A DNA stretch of 64,000 bases from Areca catechu (taxonomy: Eukaryota > Streptophyta > Magnoliopsida > Arecales > Arecaceae): NCBI GenBank assembly GCA_021397845.1, contig CM038053.1:81777157-81841156 (forward strand). The letters run 5' to 3'. Each line of letters opens with the position of its first letter. Position 1 is the first letter of the stretch. Both the position numbers and the translations under genes were made by a program. The notes below the pieces were generated by a model that was given only the letters and a program-made list of their open reading frames with translations, did no database searches and was not told the DNA's origin. Below, one piece after another: positions 1 to 9,837 of the stretch.

Positions 1-179
1 GTGCATGAAGTCTTCATTCCCTGCTTCAGAGGGGTCTGGTGACTCTCCTCTTGGGCTTAATTTGAATGAAAGAAATCAAAATTATAGGACTCAAATGAAT
101 AAATAGACTCAATTGACTTACTTTATTATAAGACTTAATCTTTATTACAGGACTCTAGTAACTCAGGACTGATGGACTC
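1..179 (-). mobile_element. Chromovirus LTR fragment, outer (distal) part
   Basis: Read on the minus strand, this continues the LTR fragment at 3269-3354 across the inserted palindromic unit 180-3268. It holds repeated GAGTC/GACTC words and a CTTTATTACAG-type segment at about 140-150 that also occurs in the U3 of the LTRs at 1330-1390 and 2060-2110, so it is U3 of a related family. The LTR runs off the left edge of the window. No gene is seen. Assignment rests on shared words and position, not on a full alignment. Confidence 0.55.
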
Positions 180-1452
180 TGATGGAAAACTAATATGCAT
201 GCAATTCTTTTTATATATTTTATATGTGGGGTTAGGTCATTTATTCCTGAATTTCAGATCAAAATTAGTTGTAGGGAATTTTGTATGAATTTTTGAAGCC
301 AAGCATGCAGATTAGAACTTAGAAAAGTACTAAAGAAGGATCGCCGGGGCTGAGAAGCCTCGGTTAGGGCAAGTTCTCCTACAATAATAAGACTGGAGGT
401 AGAGGGGGTATACCTGACAATGTCTAAAGTGCCCGGTGAAGATCTCAGTGAAGAGATCTCTCATTCCTTGATGGATGCGGCCTGGAAAACCAAGCCAAAG
501 ACCCGCAGATACCCGACTTTCTGCTCGGTGGTCTGATTGAGGCATGGTTGGAGTCGTTGGATTCGTAGGAACTCGGGGACCTACAAATGACCTATCAGGG
601 GTTAGAAAACTCATAAAGGAATAAGAAAACAAAGAAAAAATAGCAAGGGAAGACTTCTTTTGGAGTTGGCGTCCAGGGATCTGGAGGGTTTGTTGGCAGC
701 AGGAAGATGATTGCAAACACCGGGAAGAAGAACTCTCAGAAACCCCTTTATGCACACAGCAGGGTATCACACAACTCAATAGAAGAACTCAAGGTTTTAA
801 TTCATATCAAAAAAGTGAGTTTCATACAAGAGTCTAGGGTCCCTTAAATAGACCCTTAACCTTGGGCTCTAAGTAAGGGCACTTTAGACTTTACATAGGA
901 CTCCTTTTCCTTTTCAAACTCTAATTGGAATACAAGGCAAATAGGTAGAAAACTTTAACTCAAACACTCTCCTCTTGTCCTTCTCTTGGTCGGCCAAGGT
1001 GGTGACCATAAGTGGCCGACCAAGAGGGGAGGTGACCCTAGGGAGGGGCGCCCTAAATTCTACCTGGGCCTGGGCTAGCCCAAATTCCTTCCGGCTGGTC
1101 CAGGGTTTTGAATTTGTTCCTGATTTTGTCTTCTCTTCCTGGACTCTTCAAGTCTTCAAGCTGGGATGGACTTGGGCTTAAATTTTATGTCTTCAATTAG
1201 GTTGAACTTGGTCTTCACTTGTATGATGTGGTCTTGAGTCTTCAATCTGATTGGACAGGACTCAAAATTGAAATTAGCTCAACATGAGCTGACTAGTACT
1301 GAACTGAACTAGCTCAACAAGAGCTGGACTAATTATAGGACTCAAATGTAGATGGACTAAGCTTTATTACAGGGGACTCAAATATTAACTAAGTGATCCA
1401 CAGAGGGTTGAGAAGCCTCTGCCTTATTCTGGTGCCTCTGGTGTCCGCACCA
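180..1452 (-). repeat. Left LTR of the palindromic unit
   Basis: LTR read on minus: starts TGGTGCGGACACC at 1452 and ends CATCA at 180. It follows the chromodomain coding end in the normal way, so this is the authentic 3' LTR. A TATA-like TATTTAA lies at 844-850 (minus). A minus-strand open frame at 330-779 lies in the transcribed leader and has a mirror copy in the right arm, so it is not treated as a gene. Confidence 0.85.
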
Positions 1453-1995
1453 ATTCTCCCGGGGTGGGAGGAACTTGACCCTGTCGAGTGAAGATCAAGC
1501 TGGCTCACATATCTCTCGAGGAGGTCTAGGTTGAGGTGCTGCAAGTCCTCTCGAGAAATCCATGAATCGTCCGACTCTGGCCGGCCTTGCCATCGGACCA
1601 GGAAGCGTTGATAACTGCGGCCCCGGGTCATAATGGCTTGATCATCCAGGATACGCTCGATCCGTTCTCCTCTCTCAGGCCAAATTTATTAGTGGACACT
1701 CTGGGTTAGGGTCACTCACAATGAAAAGGAATAGGTTCAAAGGCCTCACTAGGTATCGCTGCCGGTTCCCTATACTCAACTAGGTCTGTAATATTGAAGG
1801 TAGAACTAATGCCCAAATCCGAAGGCAAGTTTAACACCTAGGCATTTGATCCAACCTTCTCTATCACTTTAAAAGGTCCGGCTCTGCGAGCATGAAGCTT
1901 CTTTTAGGCCTAAGCCTAACCAAGATAGAATCCACTACATCAAATTCTTTGATCCATCTTCGGGAATTAGCCAGTTTGTTTAAAATTAGTGTAGG
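1389..1995 (-). pseudogene. Gypsy integrase C-terminal domain and chromodomain (fragment)
   Basis: Minus-strand pol remnant of a Ty3/gypsy chromovirus. From 1995 down it reads a KLANSRR..KEFDVVDS..VRLRPKR segment of the integrase C-terminal domain, then the GISSTFNITDL-type stretch (about 1800-1750), then a chromodomain in the open frame 1631-1389. The chromodomain shows YQRFLVRWQGRPESDDSWI and ends with SSSSHPGRIG. The frame runs about 60 bases into the LTR before its stop at 1389. The domain would tether the integrase to marked chromatin. Frameshifts and a short deletion separate the segments. Relatives lie at 17035-17836 and 63188-64000. The 5' side is cut exactly at the right LTR. Confidence 0.85.
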
Positions 1996-3268
1996 TGGTG
2001 CGGACACCAGAGGCACCAGAATAAGGCAGAGGCTTCTCAACCCTTTATGGATCACTTAGTTAATATTTGAGTCCCCTGTAATAAAGCTTAGTCCAGCTAC
2101 ATTTGAGTCCTGTAATTAGTCCAGCTCTTGTTGAGCTAGTTCAGTTCAGTACTAGTCAGCTCATATTGAACTAATTTCAATTTTTGAGTCCTGTCCAATC
2201 AGATTGAAGACTCAAGACCACATCATACAAGTGAAGACCAAGTTCAACCTAATTGAAGACATAAAAGTTAAGCCCAAGTCCAACCCAGCTTGAAGACTTG
2301 AAGAGTCCAGGAAGAGAAGACAAAACTAGTAACAAATTCAAAACCCTGGACCAGCCGGAAGGAATTTGGGCCAGCCCAGGCCCAGGTAGAATTTAGGGCG
2401 CCCCTCCCTAGGGTCACCTCCCCTCTTGGTCGGCCACTTATGGTCACCACCTTGGCCAACCAAGAGAAGGACAAGAGGAGAGTGTTTGAGTTAAAGTTTT
2501 CTACCTATTTGCCTTGTATTCTAATTAGAGTTTGAAAAGGAAAAGGAGTCCTATGTAAAGTCTAAAGTGCCCTTACTTGGAGCCCTAGGTTAAGGGTCTA
2601 TTTAAGGGACCCTAGCCTCTTGTATGAAACTCACTTTTTTGATATGAATTAAAACCTTGAGTTCTTCTATTGAGTTGTGTGGTACCCTACTGTGTGCATA
2701 AAGGAGTTTTGAGAGTTCTTCTTCCCGGTGTTTGCAATCATCTTCCTGCTGCCAACAAACCCTCCAGATCCCTGGACGCCCACTCCAAAAGAAGCCTTCC
2801 CTTGCTCTTTTTCCTTTATTTTCTTGTTCCTTTATGAGTTTTCTAACCCCTGACAAGTCGTTTGCAGGTCTCCGAGTTCCTACGAATCCAACGACTCCAG
2901 CCATGCCTCAATCGGACCACCGAGCAGAAAGCCAGGTATCCGCGGGTCTTTGGCTCGGTTTTCCAGGCCGCATCCATCGAGAAACGAGAGATCTCTTCGC
3001 TGTGATCTTCACCGGGCACTTCAGACATTGTCAGGTACACCCCCTCTACCTCCAGTCTTATTATTGTAGGAGAACTTGCCCTAACCGAGGCTTCTTAGCC
3101 CCGACGATCCTTCTTTAGTACTTTTCTAGGTTCTAATCTGCATGCTTGGCTTCAAAAATTCATACAAAATTCTCTACAACTAATTTTGATCTAAAATTTG
3201 GGAATAAATCACCTAACCCCACATATAAAACATATAAAATGAATTGCATGCATATTAGTTCCCCATCA
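1996..3268 (+). repeat. Right LTR of the palindromic unit
   Basis: LTR on plus, starting TGGTGCGGACACC at 1996 and ending CCCCATCA at 3268. It is the inverted twin of 180-1452, of identical length. It follows the 5' side of the integrase fragment, where an LTR cannot normally sit. The plus-strand open frame 2732-3118 mirrors the left arm. Confidence 0.85.
2597..2605 (+). promoter_or_regulatory. TATA-like box of the LTR
   Basis: TCTATTTAA lies about 600 bp into the LTR and is conserved in the left arm at 844-852 on minus. It is followed by GC-richer leader sequence, as expected at a U3/R boundary. Assigned from motif and position only. Confidence 0.4.
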
Positions 3269-3354
3269 GACTCAAAGGTGACAGACTCCCAATACATCAA
3301 TCAGAGATCCAAATGGAGCCCTGCAATCTTTGTCTGATCCTGGTGCCCTCACCA
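3269..3354 (-). mobile_element. Chromovirus LTR fragment, U3 start
   Basis: Read on minus from 3354 this begins TGGTGAGGGCACC and continues with the CAGGGCTCCATTTGGATCTC segment that starts the LTRs at 12570 and 17779. It is the first 86 bp of an LTR whose remainder is at 1-179, the palindromic unit having inserted between them. It directly abuts copia A at 3355. Confidence 0.75.
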
Positions 3355-3557
3355 CATAGGAGATTATAGGATGAAGGAACTAAGCAAGCATGGATCAATT
3401 CTAGATCTGGTTGGTTACATTTCAGATGTCTGTGAGCCATGCCAGATGGGAAAGTAGAGGAGGATCCACTTAAGTAGCAGTTCAGCCTACTGTGTAGCTC
3501 CACTAGAGCTAGTTCGCACTGATGTGTGGGGACCGTCTCTAAATTTCAGCCAAAAAT
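3355..3557 (+). pseudogene. Copia A pol: GAG_pre-integrase and start of integrase
   Basis: Degenerate Ty1/copia pol. The frame shows RMKELSKHGS and then CEPCQMGK, the conserved cysteine pair of the GAG_pre-integrase zinc-binding segment. LELVRTDVWGPS follows, holding the first catalytic Asp of the integrase core (normally HTDLWGP). Stops are present. Upstream gag and protease are absent because an LTR abuts at 3354. The integrase resumes at 5078 after a solo LTR. Confidence 0.8.
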
Positions 3558-3894
3558 TGTTGACCCCTGGAATGATTTTGATGATAACAAAATATTGGAG
3601 CATGCATTTGATTACTAATCATTTCCAAGTATTTTATAAGTTTTTGTAGGATGATTTTAATGTACAACCACTCTTCCTACAATTCTGATGTATGTCAAGT
3701 TTATTTTTGAAAGAGTATTATGTAATGAAGAGCCCAAAGAAAAACTACTTATGTATTCATGAAAATGGGCCAATTCAATGTATTTTTCAAGTTTAAATTA
3801 TTTAGATTAGGCTTTGAAGGAGTTTGAAAGCCTTTGAAGTTGCTTGGGAGCTTTTGCAAGCAATTTAGAGAAGTTTGGAAGGTTTTTGGCAAAA

Positions 3895-4265
3895 ATCACT
3901 CGAGCCAACTCAAAGCAGAAGAGCCAACTCAATTTTTTGGCACGGTACTAAGTTTTCTGGCACGTAGACATCCGAGTCGACTCGAAGGAAATTGAGCTGA
4001 CTCATCTAGAGTTTCAATTCTTCAATCTGTCAAAGTAAGCCGACCTGATAGAATTCGGGCTGACTCAAATATGCAGTCAGACAATCGAGCCGACCTGATA
4101 GTCAATCGAGCCGACTCTTCTAGAGTTTGAAAAATCTCAGTTCTGAAGAACCAGCCATGTGAGCCGACTCAATGAAGAAGTGCCAACTCGACTAGAGTAA
4201 AGTTTCAACCTGTCTGAGAATCCGAGCTGACTCGAAGCATCCAAGCCAACTTGAATCCTAGTTCT
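3895..4265 (+). repeat. Array of GAGCCGACTC/GAGTCGACTC words in LTR F
   Basis: Irregularly spaced variants of the near-palindrome GAGCCGACTC (reverse complement GAGTCGGCTC), roughly a dozen, e.g. gagtcgactcg near 3973 and gagccgactc near 4108, 4162 and 4227. They end about 120 bp upstream of the TATA box. The same array in opposite orientation is at 26636-27110 in the second copy of this LTR. Confidence 0.75.
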
Positions 4266-4384
4266 AAGTGCATAACGACTTGTTCCATAACTATCTTTTT
4301 GAATCCAAAAAGTGCTCCAACGGCCATATTTTGAATCCCAAAGTTCTACAATAGTCATATTCACTTGAAATCAGTTAAAGGGAC

Positions 4385-4394
4385 TATTTATAAG
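4385..4394 (+). promoter_or_regulatory. TATA box of solo LTR F
   Basis: TATTTATAAG, downstream of the palindromic array. The equivalent in the second copy is CTATAAATAAG on minus at about 26505-26516. Confidence 0.55.
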
Positions 4395-5077
4395 AGATTT
4401 AAACAACTTTTGAAGAGAGGAATGACCCTTTAATGAATATTTGAGATCATTCAAGAGAGCCTTCAAGCAAGCACTCAAGACTTCACCAACTCTTATCAGA
4501 TTCTTGAGTCATTTATTGAGGAAGATTAGAAGCCTTAAAAGCATTCAAGGAAGGAATCAAGAAGGCTTCTCAAGAGCTATAATTGCAACCACCAGATAAT
4601 GTTCAGTTTGTCATTACAGTTGCCCTATTTTTAAATCTTTATCTGAGTTGTTTCAAGTACAGCAGGGGCTATAACTTGGGATTTGTATAGGTTTTTGGTA
4701 AGCCTTTGAAAACTAAGAGTGGGTTGTTAGTGAGCCCAAGAAAACTAATAGTGTATTGGGTTTTGGTGATCTCGGTGTAAAACCAAGTTGGGTTTTGGAT
4801 TGTGAGCATGTGAAAATAATCCGGCTGTATTCTAGGATGAATATAGGAGAAATTTCAAGTGGTATCTTGGGTAGTAGACGTAGGAGTGAGGTTTCTCCGA
4901 ACCACTATAAATTGCTTGTGTTTGTGCTTGTGTTGCTTGTATTCTTTATTTGCTTTCATACTTGATATTTAATTCATATCACTCACCACACTAAGTTATT
5001 TTAAAAGGAGCACATACTTATGAAAAAATTTAATTACCCAATTTAGCCCCCCTCTTGGGTAAGCCACCTAGGCAACA

Positions 5078-5760
5078 GAAATGGAGAAAGATACTTCTTG
5101 ACCTTGATAGATAATTTTTCAAGGAAAGTATGGATCTACTTCATGAGAAAAAAATCAAAGATCTTCTCAAAGTTCAAGATATGGAAAGTAAAAGTTCAGA
5201 AGGAGCAAGGTTGCAGTGTAAAGTGCTTAAGGTCCGATAGCAGTAGTGAGTTCACCAGTAAGGAGTTCTAACACTTTTGTGAGGAGTATGGCATCAAAAG
5301 GCACTTCTCAATCAAGATGCATTTGTGTGAGAATCAACCGAACCCTTATGGAGAAGGCAAGATGCATGAGGCTACAGGTAGGGCTTCCTAAGGCATTCTA
5401 AGTTGATACAGTTGACATAGCCTACTATTTGGTCAATCGGTCATTGCATACAAAGTTAGATGGTGGTATTCTAGAAGAGAGATGGTTTGGAAGGAGGATT
5501 GGGCTTCGCCATCTACAGGTTTTTGGGTGCATGGCGTATGTGCACATCGATGCTAGTGAGCATGATATGTTGGATGCCAAGTCAAAGAAGATAGTGTTCT
5601 TGGGATATCCACGAGGAGTCAAGGAGTACAGGATATGGGATCCCTTGGAGAAGAAGGTTGTTATTAGTAGAGATATGACCTTTGATGAGAGGTTAGTTTT
5701 CTAGAGGTCAGGTGGCATGGAGGAGTAGCAGGAGGTCCAGTAGGGTAGCGCTAGATAGCT
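5078..5760 (+). pseudogene. Copia A integrase core, second part
   Basis: Continues the integrase after the solo LTR with SKYFLTLIDDFSRKVWIYF, then CLRSDSSSEFTSKEF, the second catalytic Asp region (usually RSDNGGEF). A decayed NPYGEGKMH segment follows, where the catalytic Glu motif NGVAERKNR is expected. The frame 5429-5704 carries the downstream part: VNRSLHTKLDGG, then GCMAYVHI and KKIVFLGYPRGVKEYRIWDP, typical of the copia integrase C-terminal region. Several stops and frameshifts make it inactive. Confidence 0.85.
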
Positions 5761-6000
5761 TACCTCATTTTCTATTTTGCCACCTATAGGTACATCTAGA
5801 AGATTGGACATTAAGTGGAACACTCTTAGAGGGTGCCTCCACATGTGGAGAGAGCTTGGATGGATGATCGAGGCTAGGAGGGCCAACAAGAGCAGGCTAG
5901 ACCTAGGAGAGATATCGGGGATGTGCTGTACAAGCCCAAGAGGACCATCAGACAACCTGACTGATATTGCTTTGGAGAGATGGCGTCATATACCCTGGTG
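5761..6000 (+). other. Integrase-RT linker of copia A
   Basis: Degenerate linker between the integrase and reverse transcriptase (RT) regions of copia A. The frame ending near 6001 reads into the RT start (DRKNDTWKLVELPQGKKPIRCKWVY). Other open frames here are short and overlap on both strands, without domain support. Confidence 0.5.
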
Positions 6001-6926
6001 ATAGCTAATGGAGACCGCAAGAATGATACATGGAAGTTGGTGGAGTTGCCACAGGGGAAGAAACCCATAAGGTGCAAATGGGTTTACCAATACAAGGAGA
6101 GACCTTTGGAATAAGGAGGCATCAGATTCAAAGCTTGTTTGGTTGCCAAAGGTTACTTATAGAGAGAAGGAATAGACTTCAGCAAGGTTTTCTCTCCCGT
6201 CATTAGACGTAATTCCATCAGGGTGTTGCTGAGCATCATAGCAACTCAAGACTTGGAGCTGGAGCAAATGGACGTCAAGATGGCATTTCTTCATAGACAC
6301 TTAGAGGAGAGCATCTACAGGGAATAGCCACTAGGTTTCTAAGAACCAGGATCAGAAGAGAAAGTTTGTTTATTGCAGAAGTTGCTGTACGGGCTCAAGC
6401 AGTCGCCAAGGTAATGGTACAAGCGGTTCGATACTTTTATGAGGAGCATTGGACTTTTCAAGTGCGATCATGAATCTTGTGTATATGTGAGGATTTTGAT
6501 GATGGTTTTAGGATCTACTTACTCTTGTAAATGGATGACATGTTGTTAGCATGCAAGAGTAAGCAAATAGTGCAGGAATTGATGGTAGCTTTGTCTTGGG
6601 AGTTTGAGATGAAGGATTTGGGACCTGCGAGGAAGATCCTAGGCATGGAAACATTCAGAGATCGGAATAAGAGGGTACTGCATTTATCTCAAGGTGGCTA
6701 CATAAAGAAGGTTTTGGAGAGGTATGGGATGAAGGAAGCAAAATCGATAGAGTTACCTATAGCGGGACACTTCAAACTCTCGAAGACCATGGCACCATAG
6801 ACTGAGGTAAAGGTTCAGAAGATGGAAAGGGTACTATATGCCTCTGGTGTAGCTAGTCTCATGTATACCATAATATGTTGTAGGCCGGATATCGCCTATG
6901 CAGTGAGTTAGGTGAGCATGTTCATG
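6001..6926 (+). pseudogene. Copia A reverse transcriptase (RVT_2), first part
   Basis: Conserved copia RT blocks in order: KNDTWKLVELPQGKKPIRCKWVY, a decayed ARLVAKGY/GIDF..VFSPV block, LEQMDVKMAFLH (first catalytic Asp), ESIY...PLGF, LLQKLLYGLKQSP, and MDDMLLACKSKQ at 6531, where the YVDD box has lost its Tyr to a stop. WEFEMKDLGPARKILGM and LSQGGYIKKVLERYGM follow, then the RPDIAYAVS segment. At least six in-frame stops. The next element interrupts it at 6926/9838, and the reading frame matches across the TCATG duplication. Confidence 0.9.
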
Positions 6927-7718
6927 TGATGCGGGACAGAGATCGGGGTTGGATCGCTAGCGAGTTGAGAAGTCACCAGGGGATTAGGGTTTGCCAGGAA
7001 GAAGAAAGAATAGGGTGAAGGATTTAGAAGGATAACTGCGGTTCACATAGATTCCCTTAAGAAGGACAAGCCACAGCAACAGGGCTCACACAGATGCCAT
7101 AGGGATCACACAGATACCTTGAAAAGAAGGGAGAAGGGACACATAGATACCCTTAGGAGTAATAGGGATCACACAAATACCTTGGGCTCACATAGATGCC
7201 CTCACACAGTAAATCAGGGATCACAGAGATACCCTGGGCTCACACAGATGTACTCACACAGTAAATCAGGGATCACATAGATATCCTAGGATTACACAGA
7301 TCCTTCACACAGAACTCAAGAAATTTTATTCATCCATCCTTATTTTTTTCACTACAAGAGAGGGGTCCTCATATAGGGACCAATTACTTAGGAAGCAAGT
7401 AAAGAAAATATGATGCACTACAATCCTTCCTGGTTTGCTGATTGAAAACATGGAAGGTTTTATACAATTTCCAAAAAACTCAAGAAAAATAAGAAAAGAA
7501 GGGGGGGACCAAGGGGGGACCATGTGGGGCACCAAACACCTGCTCTCTTGGGCTCGGGGTGGACCACATCTTTCCTTAGTTGCTTGGCACGAATCAAGGG
7601 ATTCATGTTTATCCACTTGACCTTCCTTTCTCACTTGATGGCATGTGGAGTTGATGTGCCTGGAGGATGCGGGATTCCACGTGGCTGATGAGGTGGCTGG
7701 GCTCCCGGGTCCCCATCA
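6927..7718 (-). repeat. 3' LTR of the small non-autonomous element
   Basis: 792 bp. On plus it runs from TGATGCGGGACAG to CCCCATCA. Read on minus it starts TGATGGGGACCC and ends CCGCATCA. It contains the alternating CACACAGATACC/CACACAGATGCC repeat block at about 7030-7310. Confidence 0.9.
7030..7315. repeat. CACACAGAT(A/G)CC minisatellite-like block
   Basis: About ten imperfect units of roughly 17-40 bp, alternating gggatcacacagatacc and ggctcacacagatgcc, some with an inserted tcacacagtaaatca. The second LTR has the same block at about 9155-9425, so it belongs to the LTR. Confidence 0.8.
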
Positions 7719-9041
7719 TTCCCGTGGAGTAGCGAGAACTCAACTCCATCGAGTTTGAAGATGACTCGGGTAGAACTGAAACTAATCAAAGCAAAAGATG
7801 CTAGGTTCATCATTTTTTTCACCTTCTTTTCTTTTTCTTAAATTCATCTCTGCTCTAAAAGTCATGCAACTTTGGAAGCCATGCAATGCTGAAATCCGTG
7901 CTACTTTAAAAGTTGTGTAGCTTTGAGATCTGTGATGCTTGGAGGAGCGTGCAACATAGAAATTGACAAAGGGGAGGGGTAATTGCTTTCATGTTCATGC
8001 GGTGCCCCTCTTCTTCCTCATAGATGAATATTGAAAAATTGGGGATGCTCACGGAGGGGTTTCGCTAGCGTCGATGCTGGGCGTAGACTGCGGCATGGAC
8101 GGGAACAGCAGTCAACGGTAGAAGGGAGGCGATCCGGTGTAGTCCAGCATCATCATAGGATGTTTTCGGTTGCAGGCGAAGGGGGTGGGTGGCCGATGGG
8201 GAGCAGGGCAGGGGCGGGTTGCATCGATGTCATCGATAGTGGAAGGAGGCTGGGAAGAGATTTGGCACGCTCTTCTTCCTTGAAGTTGGCAATCGTGAAA
8301 GGAAATTGCTTTCATGATAGTGCATGGGGAGATCTCAACGGACGGTGGCTGGGTGGAGCAAAGGGACTTCCAGCATGCTTCGCCGGTGGGGGTGATCATG
8401 GTGAAAGATGGAGATGGTAGCTAGGAGATGGGGTGGGGCGTCTGGTGTCGGTGAGGCAGAAGCAGAAGTGCTGGATGTCGAACTCATCGATGGAATAATT
8501 ACAGCGGCGAAAGGGTGCGGCCGCCTGCTCGGCCTCCTCCACATGCTTCGATGGAGGTCTCGATGAGAAAGCCGACGGCCATGTCCAGGCAGACCAGAGC
8601 GATGTGCAGGCGAGGCATACCGGCGTGAGGAAAGGCTAGCCGCAGGGTAGATCGAGGCTGGAAATGGGTCGGTGAGGCCCAGGTTGGCACTGCGACCGTG
8701 GTGTTGATCCGGCGAGATCTGGGTCGGTGAGGTGGATCTTGACGAGGCAGGGCATGGAGCAGACCACGTCAAGATCTAGGTCCTCGGTGCGGGGGATCCA
8801 AACATGCGAGGGAGATCTTGACGGCAATGCTTGGGCATGGCTTCGGAATAGGGACATCCCATGCGGGCATCGATGGTCATGGGAGGGAAGTGGATGCTAG
8901 GCCGTTGACCAAACTAAGATGGAGGTTGGCGGCTGACGGAGGTTTGAGAAGGAGTCTTGCACAGGAGGAATCTAAATGGGAGGAAGGATGTGGAGCCGGG
9001 GAGGAAGATAAAACCCTAATCCTCTAGCTCTAATACCAAAT
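7719..9041 (-). other. GC-rich interior of the small LTR element, no gag/pol
   Basis: About 1.3 kb, clearly GC-richer than its surroundings between about 8030 and 9010. Overlapping open frames of 60-145 codons occur on both strands (plus 8031-8420, minus 8335-8772, minus 8636-8857). Frames on both strands at once are what GC-rich non-coding DNA produces. None shows a domain I recognise: no zinc knuckle, protease, RT or integrase motif. A captured and decayed host gene fragment is possible but not shown. Confidence 0.6.
9026..9038 (-). promoter_or_regulatory. Primer-binding site (tRNA-iMet)
   Basis: On minus TGGTATTAGAGCT, one mismatch from the plant initiator-Met site TGGTATCAGAGC, three bases from the right LTR (9042). 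It fixes the polarity of the element as minus. Confidence 0.85.
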
Positions 9042-9832
9042 TGATGCGGGACAGAGATCGGGGTTGGATTGCTGGCAAGATGAGAAGTCACCAGGGGATT
9101 AAGGTTTACCAAGAAGAAGAAAGAAGAAGGTGAAGGATTTAGAAGGATAACTGGGGTTCACACAGATTCTCCTAGGAGGACAAGCACACAGCAATGGGGC
9201 TCACACAAATGCCCTAGGGATCACACAGATACCCTGAAAAGAAGGGAGGAGGGTTCACACATATACCCTTAAGAATAATAGGGATCACACAGATATCTTA
9301 GGCTCACACAGATGCCCTCACACAGTAAATCAGGGATCACACAGATACTCTGGGCTCACACAGATGCCCTCGCATAGTAAATCAGGTATCACACAGATAC
9401 CTTGGGATCACACAGATCCTTTACACAGAACTCAAGAAATTTTATTCATCCATCCTTATTTTCTTCAGTACAGGAGAGGGATCCTTGTACAGGGACCAAT
9501 TACTTAGGAAGCAAGTAAAGAAAATATGATGCACCACAATCCTTCCTGGTTTGCTGATTAAAAACATGGAAGGTTTTATACAATTTCCAAAAAACTCAAG
9601 AAAAATAAGGAAAGAAGGGGGACCAAGGGGGGACCATGTGTGGCAACAAACACCTGCTCTCTTGGGCTCGGGGTGGATCACATCTTTCCTTAGTTGGTTG
9701 GCATGAATCAAGAGATTCATGTTTATCCACTTGACCTTCCTTTCTCACTTGATGGCATATGGAGTTGATGTGCCTGGAGGGGCTGGGACTCCACGTGGCT
9801 GCTGAGGTGGCTGGGCTCCCGGGTCCCCATCA
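9042..9832 (-). repeat. 5' LTR of the small non-autonomous element
   Basis: 791 bp, the partner of 6927-7718 with the same termini, adjacent to the PBS. It carries the second copy of the CACACAGAT repeat block (about 9155-9425). Confidence 0.9.
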
Positions 9833-9837
9833 TCATG

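Larger units (their letters stand above)
180..3268. mobile_element. Inverted-LTR (palindromic) gypsy retrotransposon unit
   Basis: This is one inserted unit with two LTRs of exactly equal length (1273 bp) in opposite orientation, 180-1452 on minus and 1996-3268 on plus, around a 543-bp spacer. It is flanked by a perfect 5-bp duplication GACTC at 175-179 and 3269-3273. Both outer ends are the U5 end of the LTR (TGATGG... on the left, ...CCATCA on the right); normal insertions have one U3 and one U5 end. The spacer encodes a minus-strand integrase C-terminus and chromodomain, joined to the left LTR in the native way (CCCGGGAGAAT then TGGTG). The right junction has TGGTG, which is both the LTR start and a word present in the pol sequence of the related copy at 63638-63642. 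The arms look about 97% identical over the roughly 295 bp I compared. The unit is integrated cDNA, not a DNA transposon. Confidence 0.85.
3558..5077 (+). mobile_element. Solo LTR, Sirevirus-type copia family F
   Basis: Starts TGTTGACCCC and ends GGCAACA, the TGTTG...CAACA termini shared with the LTRs of copia C and D. It is 1520 bp long. Flanking pentamers are AAAAT (3553-3557) and GAAAT (5078-5082), a duplication with one mismatch. It interrupts the copia A integrase just after its first catalytic Asp. Internally it has a near-palindromic word array (3895-4265) followed by a TATA box at 4385. The open frame at 4137-4364 lies in the array and has no coding support. Confidence 0.8.
6927..9832 (-). 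mobile_element. Small non-autonomous LTR retrotransposon
   Basis: Two direct LTRs (6927-7718 and 9042-9832) enclose a 1323-bp interior. A perfect TCATG duplication (6922-6926 and 9833-9837) flanks the unit. Polarity is minus, because a primer-binding site for initiator tRNA-Met lies next to the right LTR (9026-9038). No gag or pol motif was found, so it must have used another element's proteins. The LTRs look about 88-90% identical by eye over the first 180 bp, so the insertion is not young. Confidence 0.9.

Noticed and set aside
330..779. 149-codon frame on minus and its mirror at 2732-3118 as host genes
   Set aside because: They are the same LTR leader sequence seen in both arms of the palindrome; no domain, and no start or codon evidence.
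180..3268. DNA transposon or MITE with long terminal inverted repeats
   Set aside because: The arms are complete LTRs with TATA box and family termini, the spacer is integrase/chromodomain sequence, and the duplication is 5 bp with LTR TG/CA ends. No transposase is present.
8031..8857. Arg/Pro/Ser-rich frames on both strands as a captured gene
   Set aside because: GC-rich DNA gives long frames on both strands; without a recognisable domain I only note the region as a possible captured fragment.
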